64,000 nt of DNA, from NCBI RefSeq assembly GCF_029961765.1, contig NZ_CP124681.1:868001-932000 (forward strand), read 5' to 3'. The stretch is from Nocardioides sp. QY071. GTDB lineage: Bacteria; Actinomycetota; Actinomycetes; Propionibacteriales; Nocardioidaceae. Shown one piece after another: positions 53,531 to 63,454 of this stretch. Under the pieces are notes generated by a model. That model saw nothing but the letters and a program-made list of their open reading frames with translations. It did no database searches and had not been told where the DNA came from. A program made the translations under genes and the position numbers. Within the stretch, counting starts at the first letter, position 1; each line of letters opens with the position of its first letter.

Positions 53531-54022
53531 TCAGGAGGACAGCAGCGCGTTCGCGATGGCCGCGACACCTTCGCCGCGCCCGGTGAGGCCGAGCCCGTCG
53601 GTGGTGGTGGCCGACAGGGAGACCGGGGCGCCGAGGACGTCGGTGAGCGCGGCCTCCGCCTCGGCGCGCCGCGGTCCGACCTTCGGGCGGTTGCCGATCA
53701 CCTGGACGGCCACGTTGACGACCGAGAAGCCGGCCGCCTCGACCCGGCGGCGGGTCTCGCCGAGCAGCGCGGCGCCGCTCGCGCCCGCCCACGCGGGCTC
53801 CGCCGTACCGAAGTTGCTGCCGAGGTCGCCCAGGCCCGCCGCCGACAGGAGGGCGTCGCAGGCCGCGTGGGCGGCGACGTCCGCGTCGGAGTGACCTTCG
53901 AGGCGCACGTCCTCGTCGGGCCAGGTCAGGCCGCCGAGCGCCAGAGGTGGGTCCTGCGGGCCGCGGGGGACCAGGCGGTGGACGTCGGAGCCGATACCAA
54001 TCCGTAAGCCCTTCGAGTGCAC
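53531..54022 (-). CDS. ispF: 2-C-methyl-D-erythritol 2,4-cyclodiphosphate synthase
   Basis: 163-residue IspF with the metal-binding [18 protein letters not shown]-like region ([18 protein letters not shown]) and the C-terminal [17 protein letters not shown] motif. It forms the cyclodiphosphate in the MEP pathway and acts as a trimer. GTG 54022 is supported by -10 CATGAT 6 nt upstream and by family length; the longer ATG 54082 frame would overlap the divergent oxidoreductase gene. Confidence 0.94.
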   Translation of the reverse strand: MHSKGLRIGIGSDVHRLVPRGPQDPPLALGGLTWPDEDVRLEGHSDADVAAHAACDALLSAAGLGDLGSNFGTAEPAWAGASGAALLGETRRRVEAAGFSVVNVAVQVIGNRPKVGPRRAEAEAALTDVLGAPVSLSATTTDGLGLTGRGEGVAAIANALLSS

Positions 54023-54054
54023 GGTCCGATCATGCCTGAGGAACAATCGGGCCC

Positions 54055-55593
54055 GTGAGGACCTCCCGCGCCTGGTGGCCACTGGCCGGGCTGATCGCCG
54101 GTGCGGTCGGCCTTGCGGTCAGCTACGCCGCGGCCGCCCTGCTCCACGTGCGCGACTCGCCGGTCGTCGCGGTCGCCGAGGGCGTCATCGCGATCGCTCC
54201 CGGCCCGGTCGCCAAGTGGGCGATCGACACCTTCGACACCGCCGACAAGAAGGTGCTCGTCGTCGGCCTCCTGCTCGTCGTCGCCCTGCTGTTCGCGTGG
54301 TTCGGCCGGTTGGCGCACCGGCAGTGGTGGGCCGCCGTGACCGGGTACGTCGTGCTCGCCGGCATCGCCGTGGTCGCCGTGCTCGCCAAGCCGACGCCCA
54401 GCCTGATCGACCTCGCGCCGATCGTGGTCGGCCTGCTGTGCTGGCTGGTGGCCCTGGCCCTGCTCGCCGAGTGGCTGCGGCGCTGGGAGCTGGTCGAGGA
54501 CATCCCCGGCCCGACCGACGACGCCCTGCCGACCCGACGGAGCTTCTTCGCCATCGCCGGCGCGATGGCGGCGGTGACCGTCATCGGCGGACTGGCCGGG
54601 CGGATCGCCGGGAACGCGCGCCGCAAGGCCGAGCAGAGCCGGCGGCTGCTGCGGATCGAGGGCGTCACCGCGCCCGCCGTACCCGACGGTGTGACTGTCG
54701 ACGTCGAGGGCCTCTCGCCCTGGCAGACGCCGAACGACGACTTCTACCTGATCGACACCGCGATCATCAAGCCGACCATCGCGCCCGTCGACTGGGAGAT
54801 CCGGATCCACGGGAAGGTCGAGCGCGAGCTCCGCCTGACGTACGCCGACCTAGTGCGTCGCGAGATCACCGAGGACTGGATCACCCTCAACTGCGTGTCC
54901 AACGAGGTCGGTGGCGACCTGATCGGCAACGCCTGGTGGAGCGGGGTCCGGCTGGCGGCGATCCTCGCCGAGGCCAAGCCGCTGCCGGGCGCGGACGCGG
55001 TGCTGCAGACCTCGGAGGACGGCTGGACCTGCGGGACGCCGCTGGCCGCGCTGATGGACGAGCGCAACGCGATGCTCGCGGTGGCGATGAACGGCGAGCC
55101 GCTGCCGATCGAGCACGGCTTCCCGGTGCGCACCATCGTGCCGGGCCTCTACGGCTACGTGTCGGCGTGCAAGTGGGTGGTCGACATGGAGGTCACGAGC
55201 TTCGACGACTTCACGGCCTACTGGACCGACAAGGGCTGGTCCGCGCAGGGGCCGGTCAAGATCGCCTCCAAGATCGAGGTGCCCGGCGACGGTGCCGACG
55301 TCCCCGCCGGCGAGCTGGTCTGCGCCGGCGTCGCCTGGTTCCAGCACACCGGCATCTCCGGCGTCGAGGTCCAGGTCGACGGCGGCAGCTGGCAGCCCGC
55401 GAGCCTCGCGAGCACCCCGAACGCCGACACCTGGGTGCAGTGGCGCGCCGTCCTCGACCTCACGCCCGGCGAGCACCAGCTCCGGGTGCGCGCGGTCGAC
55501 GAGCAGGGGCGCACGCAGACCGGGGCGATCGCGGACGTCGTGCCCGATGGTGCGACGGGCTGGCACACCATCGACGTCACCGCCTCGGCCTGA
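54055..55593 (+). CDS. Membrane-anchored molybdopterin-dependent oxidoreductase (sulfite oxidase fold)
   Basis: 512-residue protein: four to five N-terminal membrane helices (to about residue 150), another hydrophobic segment near 170, then a sulfite-oxidase-type Moco domain with the Cys ligand in [16 protein letters not shown] (binding Mo) and the [14 protein letters not shown] segment, then a C-terminal Mo-co dimerisation domain ([20 protein letters not shown]). It probably acts outside the membrane on a small oxyanion or protein thiol/sulfoxide substrate. GTG 54055 begins the first helix. It is divergent from ispF. Confidence 0.87.
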   Translation: MRTSRAWWPLAGLIAGAVGLAVSYAAAALLHVRDSPVVAVAEGVIAIAPGPVAKWAIDTFDTADKKVLVVGLLLVVALLFAWFGRLAHRQWWAAVTGYVVLAGIAVVAVLAKPTPSLIDLAPIVVGLLCWLVALALLAEWLRRWELVEDIPGPTDDALPTRRSFFAIAGAMAAVTVIGGLAGRIAGNARRKAEQSRRLLRIEGVTAPAVPDGVTVDVEGLSPWQTPNDDFYLIDTAIIKPTIAPVDWEIRIHGKVERELRLTYADLVRREITEDWITLNCVSNEVGGDLIGNAWWSGVRLAAILAEAKPLPGADAVLQTSEDGWTCGTPLAALMDERNAMLAVAMNGEPLPIEHGFPVRTIVPGLYGYVSACKWVVDMEVTSFDDFTAYWTDKGWSAQGPVKIASKIEVPGDGADVPAGELVCAGVAWFQHTGISGVEVQVDGGSWQPASLASTPNADTWVQWRAVLDLTPGEHQLRVRAVDEQGRTQTGAIADVVPDGATGWHTIDVTASA

Positions 55594-55606
55594 GCCGGGC
55601 CGAGCG

Positions 55607-56845
55607 CTACCAGTTGCCGCCCGGCGCTGCCGGGAGCGGGTGGGCGGCGTCGTGGACGACGTACGCCGCGCCGCCGGAGGCCTGCAGCCAGACCTTCTCG
55701 AGCTGAGCGCGGGAGTAGACCCGCCGCACGCCGTCGGCGCTCGCCGCCGCGGGGTCGTTGACGATCACGTCGCCGGTCGCGGTGAACCCGACGATGACGA
55801 GCAGGTGCCCGTTGGACGCGGAGATCGGGGCGCCGGTGAGCTCGCCGCGGGAGAACGCGATCGAGATGACCGGCGGGATCCCGGCCCGCACCAGCAGCTC
55901 GGCGTCGGTGAGGTCGCGCAGCCGGGTCACGAACGCCTCCCCGGACGGGCCGAGCCGGCGGGCGGCGTACGCGGTGTTGAAGGTCCAGTTCCCGGTGCCG
56001 TCGTAGGCGTGGTCGTACGTCGAGCGCGCGGCCGCGTCGACCCACGGGTCCGGGTGCCCACCCGGCACCCAGCCGTAGCCGCCGGGCCCGGGCAGCCGGC
56101 CGTAGTAGCCGAGCACCATCGAGGTCGAGGTCGGCGAGCACCACGCCTCGCCGCCACCTCCCCACTGCGGGTAGTGGCCGGTGTGGATCATCTGCGAGTA
56201 GCGCGGCACCGCGAGCTCGACGCCCCGAGCGACGCCGGGTGCCGACACCGCGCCGACGGCGGGCAGCCGCGAGGTCATCACGGTCGCGAGGTCGACGCGC
56301 GGGGACTTCCGGCCCGCCTCGCGACGCAGCGTCACCCGGATCCGGTGCGACGCCAGCCCGGCCGTGCGCCAGGTGTCGGTCGCGAGCCGGGTGCCGTCGT
56401 CGCCCTGGGTGCCGCCGGAGCGCCGGGAGAGGAACCTGTCCTTCGCGGCCCAGCGGGCCACCGTGTCCCACGATGTCTTCGCACCACTGGCGGCGCGGCC
56501 CCGGACCTCGACCGAGATCCAGCTCGAACCGGGCGTGCGGGCCGACCACGACGTGATCAGCTCGGTGTAGTCGAAGCCCGGCGCGACCCACGGGCTCTTC
56601 CAGCGACTGCCCTGGTAGGTGCGACCGTAGCGGCGCTCGGTCGCCGTCTGCTTCCAGGTCTGCGGCGCGGCGAAGCGCTGCAGGTGGACCTGGCGCGACG
56701 ACACGGCGGCCGCCGCGACCGCCTCGGGGCGGTGCTCCGCGGCGGTGCTGCCGGGCTGGCCGGCGACCACCGCGAGTCCGGCCGCCAGGCAGGCGACCAG
56801 GGCGAGGGTCAGGGACACGACGGGAACGGGGAAGGACCGGCGCAC
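55607..56845 (-). CDS. Secreted C39-like cysteine peptidase
   Basis: 412-residue exported protein with a signal peptide (VVSLTLALVACLAAGLAVVA), a beta-rich N-terminal region of about 150 residues, and a papain-like C39 domain. The catalytic residues appear as Cys in EAWCSPTSTSMVLGYYG, His in NGHLLVIVGFT and Asp in VIVNDPAA. It has no ABC transporter, so it is a free extracellular peptidase. GTG 56845 is favoured by -10 TACCGT 6 nt upstream; ATG 56881 is the longer alternative. Confidence 0.82.
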   Translation of the reverse strand: MRRSFPVPVVSLTLALVACLAAGLAVVAGQPGSTAAEHRPEAVAAAAVSSRQVHLQRFAAPQTWKQTATERRYGRTYQGSRWKSPWVAPGFDYTELITSWSARTPGSSWISVEVRGRAASGAKTSWDTVARWAAKDRFLSRRSGGTQGDDGTRLATDTWRTAGLASHRIRVTLRREAGRKSPRVDLATVMTSRLPAVGAVSAPGVARGVELAVPRYSQMIHTGHYPQWGGGGEAWCSPTSTSMVLGYYGRLPGPGGYGWVPGGHPDPWVDAAARSTYDHAYDGTGNWTFNTAYAARRLGPSGEAFVTRLRDLTDAELLVRAGIPPVISIAFSRGELTGAPISASNGHLLVIVGFTATGDVIVNDPAAASADGVRRVYSRAQLEKVWLQASGGAAYVVHDAAHPLPAAPGGNW

Positions 56846-56964
56846 TGGCCCACGGTACGTCACATCCGTCACTCCCGTCACACTGTGGCGAGTCCGGTCG
56901 TTGCCTGCGTCACATCGCGCTCCCCGGTGTTTTGGCGACCCTTCACCGGGGGAGGGTGCGCGTC

Positions 56965-58641
56965 GTGCTTCGATCCGTCCGCCTGTTGCTGTCCGTCCTC
57001 ACTGCCGCGCTGCTCGCGCTGGTGGTCGTGCCCTTGACCGCGGTGTCCGCCTCCGCCGCGCCGACCATCGTCGGCGTCGCGCTCGACGAGCAGGGCCAGC
57101 CCTTGCGCAACGTCTACTGGGACGTCTACCACCAGGAGAACGGCAGGTGGGTCGGCCTGCAGTTCGGGCCGAAGCTGACCGACGCGAACGGCCGGTTCCA
57201 GGTCAGCGGCTATCTCGCCGCCGGGACCGCGTACCGCGTCTGCTTCGTCGACGGCTACGCCGGCCAGGCCGGCGACGAGCTCTGGCTGCCCGAGGTCCGG
57301 CACCGGAGCACCTGCTGGCGCTCGGACAGCACCCTGTCCACCTCCGTCGAGACCGCGGAGAGCTGGACGGCGACCGACACGTCGAAGACCTTCGAGGTCC
57401 GGATGCCGGCCACCGGCCTCGGCATGGTGCCGGGCGCGCCGATCATCGACGGCACGTTCGAGGTCGGCAAGCCGCTGACCGTCACGGGTCTCGAGGGCCT
57501 GCGCCCGACCGGCGCCCAGCTGTCCTACCAGTGGTACGCCAGCGACGGCGGCCTCTATGCTCCGATCCCGGGTGCCACGTCAGCCACCTTCACCCCGACC
57601 GCCGCCCAGGACCAGAACTCGGTCTACGTCGACGTCACCGCGAGCCTGCCGGGCTACCTGCCGGCCGTGATGAGCGCCCAGGTCAACATGGTCGGCACTC
57701 CACACGCCCAGCTCTCCAAGCCGCTGGCGGTCACCGGCACCGCCGCGCCGGGCCAGACCTTGACCGCCGCCTTCGGGGCGCCCGCCCAGACCTACTACAG
57801 CGAGATCGAGTGGCTGGTCGACGGCGTGCCGCAGCCCGAGGCGACCAGCCACCAGGCGACGGGCTCGTTCCCGGTCACCGCGGCGATGGCCGGCACGAAG
57901 ATCGAGGCACGCCTCCACGTCTCCCTGACCGATGCGGACGGCAACTCCGTCGACGGCAGCTACATCGACCGCCGGGTGAGCGTCCAGGTCTCCGGCACCC
58001 GCACCTCTCCCTCGCTCGCCGTGGGCACCAAGCCGACGGTCGTGTCTGCGTCGGTCGCCGGTGCGACCACCGTCGGCGACACCCTCGCCGCACCGACCGT
58101 TGCCAACGCGACCGCCGGGGCCACCCACCGCTGGATCCGGGACGGCGAGCTGATCGCCGGGGCGACCGGCGCGACGTACCAGCTGCAGACCGCCGACATC
58201 GGGCACCGGATCTCCGTCGGCGTCCGGATGACCGGCTCCACGTGGTGGCAGGTGTTCCTCGCCGCCTCGGCACCCTCCGACGTCGTCCGCGCCACGCCGG
58301 TGGACCCGGTGGACCCGGTGGACCCGGTCGGCCCGGGCGTGCAGCCGCCGAGCACCGGCCAGGCCGCCTGCGCGCTGCCCGCCGCCGTCGTCACTGTGAA
58401 GGGTCGCGCCGTGGCCGGCGCCAAGCTGAAGGCGAAGGTCGCCGGGTGGGACGGGGCGACGCTCACCTACCAGTGGCTGCGCAACGGCAAGGCGATCAAG
58501 CCGCTCGGGAAGGCCGTCAAGGCGTCGTACAAGCTGACCCGCAAGGACCGCGGCAAGAAGATCAGCGTGGTCGTCACCGGGACCAAGCCGTCGTGCGCCT
58601 CGGCCACCGCGACCTCGAAGGCCAAGAAGGTCAAGCGCTGA
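56965..58641 (+). CDS. Secreted multi-Ig-repeat surface protein
   Basis: 558-residue exported protein with a signal peptide to about AVSASAAPT, a carboxypeptidase-regulatory-like domain (GVALDEQGQPLRNVYWDVY), then four Ig-like repeats each with a YQW/W..DG core (YQWYASDGG, WLVDGV, HRWIRDGELI, YQWLRNGKAI), a PVDPVDPVDPVGP linker and a basic ending KAKKVKR. The last repeat resembles the end of the rhamnosidase. No catalytic domain is visible; a binding or wall-associated role is likely. GTG 56965 has GGGAGG 9 nt upstream; GTG 56956 and TTG 56932 are less likely. Confidence 0.75.
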   Translation: MLRSVRLLLSVLTAALLALVVVPLTAVSASAAPTIVGVALDEQGQPLRNVYWDVYHQENGRWVGLQFGPKLTDANGRFQVSGYLAAGTAYRVCFVDGYAGQAGDELWLPEVRHRSTCWRSDSTLSTSVETAESWTATDTSKTFEVRMPATGLGMVPGAPIIDGTFEVGKPLTVTGLEGLRPTGAQLSYQWYASDGGLYAPIPGATSATFTPTAAQDQNSVYVDVTASLPGYLPAVMSAQVNMVGTPHAQLSKPLAVTGTAAPGQTLTAAFGAPAQTYYSEIEWLVDGVPQPEATSHQATGSFPVTAAMAGTKIEARLHVSLTDADGNSVDGSYIDRRVSVQVSGTRTSPSLAVGTKPTVVSASVAGATTVGDTLAAPTVANATAGATHRWIRDGELIAGATGATYQLQTADIGHRISVGVRMTGSTWWQVFLAASAPSDVVRATPVDPVDPVDPVGPGVQPPSTGQAACALPAAVVTVKGRAVAGAKLKAKVAGWDGATLTYQWLRNGKAIKPLGKAVKASYKLTRKDRGKKISVVVTGTKPSCASATATSKAKKVKR

Positions 58642-58659
58642 CCGAGCCCGCCGTGGCAG

Positions 58660-58691
58660 GCGGGTCCGCTGACGATGTGAGGCGGACCCGC
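58660..58691 (+). terminator. Terminator after the Ig-repeat protein gene
   Basis: GCGGGTCCGC (58660-58669) pairs with GCGGACCCGC (58682-58691), a perfect 10-bp stem. It lies just before the cysS -10 TAGACT (58701-58706). Confidence 0.7.
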
Positions 58692-58712
58692 GCGGATCCC
58701 TAGACTGGCGGC

Positions 58713-60131
58713 GTGACCATCCGGCTCTACGACACCGCGACCCGCGAAGTGCGCGACTTCGTGCCCCTCCACGAGGGCAGGGCGGGTCTGTACGTGTGCG
58801 GCCTGACGGTCCAGAGCGAGCCCCACGTGGGGCACGTCCGCTCGGCGGTGAACTTCGACGTCCTCCAGCGCTGGCTGCGCCACCGCGGCTACGAGGTCAC
58901 GTTCATCCGCAACATCACCGACATCGACGACAAGATCCTGGCGAAGTCGGCCGAGCAGGGCCGGCCCTGGTACAACCTCGCCTACGCGATGAAGATCGAG
59001 CTGGACAAGGCGTACGCCGCGCTCAACGTCGCGCCGCCGACGTACGAGCCCGCGGCCACGGGCCACATCCCCGAGATGATCGTGCTCATCGAGCGGCTGA
59101 TCGACCGGGGTCACGCCTACCCGGCCGAGGACGGCAGCGGCGACGTCTACTTCGACGTGCGCTCCTGGCCGTCGTACGGCGAGCTGACCCACCAGGGCGT
59201 CGACGACATGGAGCCGGCCGCCGACGCCGACCCGCGCGGCAAGAGGGACCCCCGCGACTTCGCATTGTGGAAGGGCCGCAAGGACTCCGAGCCGGAGACG
59301 GCGTCCTGGCCCAGTCCGTGGGGCCGCGGCCGCCCGGGCTGGCACATCGAGTGCTCCGCGATGGCGGGCAAGTACCTCGGCGAGGCGTTCGACATCCACG
59401 GCGGCGGCGTCGACCTGCGCTTTCCCCACCACGAGAACGAGCAGGCCCAGTCGCGCGCCGCGGGGGCTCATTTCGCGTCGTACTGGATGCACAACGCGTG
59501 GATCACGACCGCCGGCGAGAAGATGAGCAAGTCGCTCGGCAACACCCTCTCGATCCCCTCGGTGCTGCAGCGGGTGAGCGGCGCGGAGCTGCGGTTCTAC
59601 ATGGTCGCCGCCCACTACCGCTCCCACGTCGAGTTCTCGTTCGAGGCGCTCGACGAGGCGGCTGCGGGCTACCAGAGGATCGTCTCCTTCCTCGACAGGG
59701 CCGGGGTCTCGACGGGCTCGACGGGCTCGACCGGCTCGGGCGGTGCGCTGCCGGACGCCTTCGCCGCCGCGATGGACGACGACCTCGGTACGCCGGCCGC
59801 GGTGGCCGTGCTCTACGACACCGTGCGCGAGGGCAACCGCCAGCTGGCCGCCGGCGAGGACGTCGCCGCCACAGCGGGCGCGGTCTGCGCCATGCTCGAC
59901 GTGCTCGGCGTGCACCCGGCCGACCCGACCTGGGCCGGCGCCGGTGCCTCCGGCGCCGAGGAGCGGCTCACCGCCGCCGTCGACGCGCTGGTCGCCGGGC
60001 TGCTGGAGGAGCGCACCCAGGCGCGCGCCGACAAGGACTGGGCCCGCGCCGACGCGATCCGCGACCGGATCAAGGCGGCCGGCATCGAGGTCACCGACAC
60101 CCCCGACGGACCCACCTGGAGCGTGAGCTGA
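58713..60131 (+). CDS. cysS: Cysteine--tRNA ligase
   Basis: 472-residue class I synthetase. The zinc Cys is in LYVCGLTV, the HIGH motif appears as PHVGH, KMSKS is exact ([10 protein letters not shown]), the WHIECSAMA zinc region is present, and a C-terminal helical anticodon domain follows. A 9-bp repeat encodes [11 protein letters not shown] at the linker before that domain. It is distinct from MshC, which has the shorter linker and other active-site context. Leaderless: TAGACT (58701-58706) is 6 nt before GTG 58713. It is in an operon with rlmB and a phosphoesterase gene. Confidence 0.95.
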   Translation: MTIRLYDTATREVRDFVPLHEGRAGLYVCGLTVQSEPHVGHVRSAVNFDVLQRWLRHRGYEVTFIRNITDIDDKILAKSAEQGRPWYNLAYAMKIELDKAYAALNVAPPTYEPAATGHIPEMIVLIERLIDRGHAYPAEDGSGDVYFDVRSWPSYGELTHQGVDDMEPAADADPRGKRDPRDFALWKGRKDSEPETASWPSPWGRGRPGWHIECSAMAGKYLGEAFDIHGGGVDLRFPHHENEQAQSRAAGAHFASYWMHNAWITTAGEKMSKSLGNTLSIPSVLQRVSGAELRFYMVAAHYRSHVEFSFEALDEAAAGYQRIVSFLDRAGVSTGSTGSTGSGGALPDAFAAAMDDDLGTPAAVAVLYDTVREGNRQLAAGEDVAATAGAVCAMLDVLGVHPADPTWAGAGASGAEERLTAAVDALVAGLLEERTQARADKDWARADAIRDRIKAAGIEVTDTPDGPTWSVS

Positions 60132-60133
60132 CC

Positions 60134-61108
60134 ATGGCCGGAAACTCGAGCCGCAAGGGCGCGATCCGCAAGTCGAGCAAGAAGCCGACCGGAGGGACGG
60201 GCGGCAAGGTCCGTCGCGGCCTGGAGGGCAAGGGCCCCACGCCCAAGGCCGTCGACCGCGAGTACCACAAGGCGCACAAGATCGCCGAGGCCCGCAAGCG
60301 GGCCGACAAGCGCGCCGGGACCCAGCGCGGCGGCCCGCGGCGCAAGCCCGGCGGCGACGAGTGGATCGCCGGGCGCAACCCGGTCGTCGAGGCGCTGCGC
60401 GAGCGGGTGCCGGTGACGTCGGTGTACGTCGCCGAGGGCGCCGAGCGCGACGGCCGGCTGCGGGAGGTGTTCCGGCTGGCCGCCGAGAACGGCATCGGTC
60501 TGCTCGAGGTCAGCCGCGGCGAGCTCGACCGGCTCACCGACGGCGCGGTCCACCAAGGCCTCGCCGCGCGGATCCCGGCGTACGAGTACGCCCACCCCGA
60601 CGACCTCCTCGACGCCGCGGACGACCTCGGCCAGAAGCCGCTCGTGGTGATGCTCGACTCGATCACCGACCCGCGCAACCTCGGCGCGATCGTGCGCAGC
60701 GCCGCCGGCTTCGGCGCCCACGGCGTCGTCATCCCCGAGCGTCGCGCGGCCTCGATGACGGCTGCCGCGTGGAAGACGTCGGCCGGGGCGGCCGCCCGCT
60801 GCCCGGTCGCGCAGACGGTCAACCTGACCCGGCAGATCAAGGCCTACCAGGAGGCTGGCTGCTTCGTCATCGGCCTCGCCGCCGACGGCGACCTGACCCT
60901 GCCCGAGCTGACCGCGGACGCCGACCTCGTCGAGGGCCCGCTGGTGCTGGTCGTCGGCTCCGAGGGCGACGGGCTGTCCCGGCTGGTCGCGGAGAGCTGC
61001 GACCGGCTGATGTCCATCCCGATGGCCGGTGTGCTGGAGTCGCTGAACGCCGGTGTCGCCGCGTCGGTCACGCTGTACGCCGTCGCGGAGGCCCGCGCCC
61101 GCGGGTGA
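60134..61108 (+). CDS. rlmB: 23S rRNA (guanosine-2'-O-)-methyltransferase RlmB
   Basis: 324-residue SpoU/TrmH-type methyltransferase. It has a basic disordered N-terminus of about 75 residues, the substrate domain (GRNPVVEALRE), and the knotted core with motif 1 DSITDPRNLGAIVRSA, motif 2 LVVGSEGDGLS and motif 3 IPMAGVLESLNAGVA. It probably modifies G2251 of 23S rRNA. ATG 60134 is 2 bp after the cysS stop. The following gene's GTG overlaps its stop. The order cysS-rlmB is typical of actinobacteria. Confidence 0.93.
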   Translation: MAGNSSRKGAIRKSSKKPTGGTGGKVRRGLEGKGPTPKAVDREYHKAHKIAEARKRADKRAGTQRGGPRRKPGGDEWIAGRNPVVEALRERVPVTSVYVAEGAERDGRLREVFRLAAENGIGLLEVSRGELDRLTDGAVHQGLAARIPAYEYAHPDDLLDAADDLGQKPLVVMLDSITDPRNLGAIVRSAAGFGAHGVVIPERRAASMTAAAWKTSAGAAARCPVAQTVNLTRQIKAYQEAGCFVIGLAADGDLTLPELTADADLVEGPLVLVVGSEGDGLSRLVAESCDRLMSIPMAGVLESLNAGVAASVTLYAVAEARARG

Positions 61109-62625
61109 TCCGCCTGGTCCGCCGCATGCCGGTCCGCCGCTTCCTCAAGGTCCTCGCGTACGTCGGGACCTGGGTGGTCCTGTCCCTGGCGATCGCCGGC
61201 GCGATCTTCCTGCACAGTGAGCGGACCGTCGAGATCGCCAGCCACGAGGCGAGGCTCAGCCCCAACTTCTCCGGCGAGGTGGTCGCTCGGATGGGCCCGG
61301 TGCTGCCGGACCTGCGGATGCCGTCGGGCTCGCGGGTCGGGGTCGAGGTCGAGCTGGGCAAGACCGACGCCGCGACGCTGGAGGAGCTGACCTCGCGGTA
61401 CGCCGCGATCGCCTCGCAGCCCGAGGGGCAGATCGCCGTCGCCCAGCGGGCGGTGGAGGCGATGGCGCTGGCCGCGCTGGTGCAGGGCGCCGTGCTCGGC
61501 GCCGTACCGCTCCTGGTGTGGGCCCTCGTCGGGCGCGCCCGACGCCAGGAGCTGTACGCCGGGCTGCCGACCCGGCGGGGCCTGGCCGTCTCGGGGCTCG
61601 CCGTCGCCCTCACCGTCGCGGCCGTCGTGCCGTACGGCTGGGGGCGCACCGACCCGCCCGCCGAGCACTGGAGCTCGCTGCGCGACTTCCTCGGCCCCGA
61701 GGTGCCGCTGCCCGACGAGCTGGACGGGGTCGAGGTGATGGCCGACGCGACGACGGCGCAGTCGCGGCGGCTGATCGAGAGCGGCATCAGCAGCTATGAC
61801 GAGAGCCTGAAGTTCTACTCCGAGGCCGCGGACGACGCGGCGATGCTCGACCTGCGCAAGCCCGAGGAGGGCGAGACCGTCGTCCTGCTGGTCTCCGACC
61901 GCCACGACAACGTCGGCATGGACAAGGTGGCCCGCGCGATCGGCGAGACGGGCGGCGCGACGGCCGTGTTCGACGCCGGCGACGACACCTCGACCGGCAG
62001 CCGCTGGGAGGCGTTCTCGCTCGACTCCCTCGCGGCCACGTTCAAGGACCTCGACGGGCGGTGGGCGGTCGCGGGGAACCACGACAACGGCGGCTTCGTG
62101 CGCAGTCACCTCGAGGACCTCGGCTGGACCTACTTCGACGACGAGGTGATCGACGGCCCCGGTGGGTCGCGGATCCTCGGCGTCGACGACCCCCGCTCCA
62201 GCGGTCTCGGCGACTGGCGTGACCAGACCGGCCTGAGCTTCACCGAGGTCGCCGACCTGCTCGGCGACGCCGCGTGCGCTGCCGACGAGGACGGCGACCG
62301 GGTCAACACGCTGCTCGTCCACGACGCCAACATCGCCAAGCCCGCCCTGGAGCGGGGCTGCGTCGACCTGGTGCTCGGCGGGCACATCCACGTGCAGACC
62401 GGCCCGACCGCGGTCACGGCCGACGACGGCCGGATCGGCTACACCTACACGCTCGGCACGACCGGCGGTGCGGCGTACGCCATCGCCATCGGCAGCAAGC
62501 TCCGCCGCCCCGCCAGCATCGCGCTGGTGACCTACCGCGAGGGCCGGCCTGTCGGCATCCAGTCGATCACCCTGCAGCCGAACGGCCGGTACGACGTCGA
62601 CCCCTGGGCGCCGCTCACCTACTGA
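61105..62625 (+). CDS. Membrane-bound metallophosphoesterase
   Basis: 506-residue protein. One N-terminal membrane helix (VLAYVGTWVVLSLAIAGAIF), a roughly 100-residue external region, two or three further membrane helices (about residues 110-175), then a calcineurin-like phosphoesterase domain: SDRHDN, FDAGDDTS, AGNHDN and LGGHIHVQTG supply the metal ligands. The catalytic part is probably extracytoplasmic. GTG 61105 overlaps the rlmB stop; ATG 61126 is an alternative. Substrate unknown. Confidence 0.83.
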   Translation: MIRLVRRMPVRRFLKVLAYVGTWVVLSLAIAGAIFLHSERTVEIASHEARLSPNFSGEVVARMGPVLPDLRMPSGSRVGVEVELGKTDAATLEELTSRYAAIASQPEGQIAVAQRAVEAMALAALVQGAVLGAVPLLVWALVGRARRQELYAGLPTRRGLAVSGLAVALTVAAVVPYGWGRTDPPAEHWSSLRDFLGPEVPLPDELDGVEVMADATTAQSRRLIESGISSYDESLKFYSEAADDAAMLDLRKPEEGETVVLLVSDRHDNVGMDKVARAIGETGGATAVFDAGDDTSTGSRWEAFSLDSLAATFKDLDGRWAVAGNHDNGGFVRSHLEDLGWTYFDDEVIDGPGGSRILGVDDPRSSGLGDWRDQTGLSFTEVADLLGDAACAADEDGDRVNTLLVHDANIAKPALERGCVDLVLGGHIHVQTGPTAVTADDGRIGYTYTLGTTGGAAYAIAIGSKLRRPASIALVTYREGRPVGIQSITLQPNGRYDVDPWAPLTY

Positions 62626-62729
62626 CCACCTGCCGGACACCAGGTTTGGTGATGGTTCGCCGGGGTAGGTGGCGTCTCGTTTTGTTGTGGGTGGCTCGGG
62701 ATCGCCCTGACCTCGAAAGGGAATCTCGA

Positions 62730-63239
62730 ATGGGGAAGAGCCTGCTGCTCAAGCTGGGCAGTGTCGGTGTCGCGGTCATCGTGATGGCGGTGATCGGTGG
62801 CATCAAGTACTTCGGCACGGAGAAGATCGAGCAGGCCAAGGCGCCCGACGTGGGTGAGTGCCTGGTCATGACCGGCTCGAGCTTCGACGCCGATCACAAG
62901 GAGGTCGACTGCGGCGACGCGGAGGCGGTCTACAAGATCGTCAGTGACAAGGGCAGCTGCGACGACGCCGAGCTCAACTACACGATCTCGGTCGGCCGCG
63001 TGGACTCCGGCAACGTCGCGGACCTGTGCCTGGCGCTGAACGCCGCGAAGGGTGACTGCTTCGACCTGGGCGGCATGTCCACTCCGGCCACGAAGGTCGC
63101 GTGCACCGAGGGCGCCAGCAACACGTCTGTCGTCAAGGTCGTCTCGGTCGGCAAGGCAGGCGAGGAGTGCGCCAACAGCGCGCAGCCGCTGGAGAACAAG
63201 AAGCAGAAGACCCTGCTCTGCCTCGGGCCGGCTGCCTGA
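62730..63239 (+). CDS. LppU/SCO3897-like exported protein
   Basis: 169-residue protein with one N-terminal membrane or signal segment (LGSVGVAVIVMAVIGGIKYF) and a small Cys-rich external domain: DVGECL, KEVDCGDAEAVYKI, CDDAEL, LCLAL, DCFDLG, ACTEG and CLGP. The spacing suggests several disulfides and resembles the LppU-like family. AAAGGGAA precedes ATG 62730. A terminator follows at 63255. Function unknown. Confidence 0.72.
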   Translation: MGKSLLLKLGSVGVAVIVMAVIGGIKYFGTEKIEQAKAPDVGECLVMTGSSFDADHKEVDCGDAEAVYKIVSDKGSCDDAELNYTISVGRVDSGNVADLCLALNAAKGDCFDLGGMSTPATKVACTEGASNTSVVKVVSVGKAGEECANSAQPLENKKQKTLLCLGPAA

Positions 63240-63254
63240 GGCCAGCGCGTTCGG

Positions 63255-63286
63255 GAACGGTCGGGTCTCTCGGGGCCCGACCGTTC
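63255..63286 (+). terminator. Terminator after the LppU-like gene
   Basis: GAACGGTCGGG (63255-63265) pairs with CCCGACCGTTC (63276-63286), an 11-bp stem with a 10-nt loop. Confidence 0.75.
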
Positions 63287-63293
63287 TGCGTCG

Positions 63294-63329
63294 CTACGCT
63301 GTTCCCGCAATCCCCAGTTGGTCTGCCGG
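63294..63329 (+). repeat. Partial duplicate of tRNA-Gln 5' half and its -10 region
   Basis: These 36 bp, from CTACGCTGTTCCCGC to GGTCTGCCGG, recur exactly at 63358-63393. The second copy is the promoter-proximal part and 5' half of the tRNA gene. This copy has the 5' acceptor strand TCCCCAG and start of the D arm but no anticodon or T arm, so it cannot fold as a tRNA. Confidence 0.85.
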
Positions 63330-63374
63330 GCCAAGGTGCTGCCCCGCCAGGCGGGCCCTACGCTGTTCCCGCAA

Positions 63375-63453
63375 TCCCCAGTTGGTCTGCCGGCAGGGCC
63401 CGCCTGACTTTGAATCAGGACAAGCGACGTAGGTTCGACTCCTACCTGGGGAG
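63375..63453 (+). tRNA. tRNA-Gln (anticodon TTG)
   Basis: Cloverleaf by eye: acceptor TCCCCAG (63375-63381) with CTGGGGA (63446-63452), D stem GGTC/GGCC with a loop containing GG, anticodon stem CCTGA/TCAGG with loop CTTTGAA (anticodon TTG at 63410-63412), and T arm GTAGG-TTCGACT-CCTAC. The discriminator is G and CCA is not encoded. The variable loop is 9 nt and two bases separate the D and anticodon stems, both slightly unusual. The TACGCT upstream may be its -10. Confidence 0.78.
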
Positions 63454-63454
63454 C

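Noticed and set aside
58297..58323. Three 9-bp CCGGTGGAC repeats as a mobile or regulatory element
   Set aside because: They simply encode the PVDPVDPVDP linker of a secreted protein.
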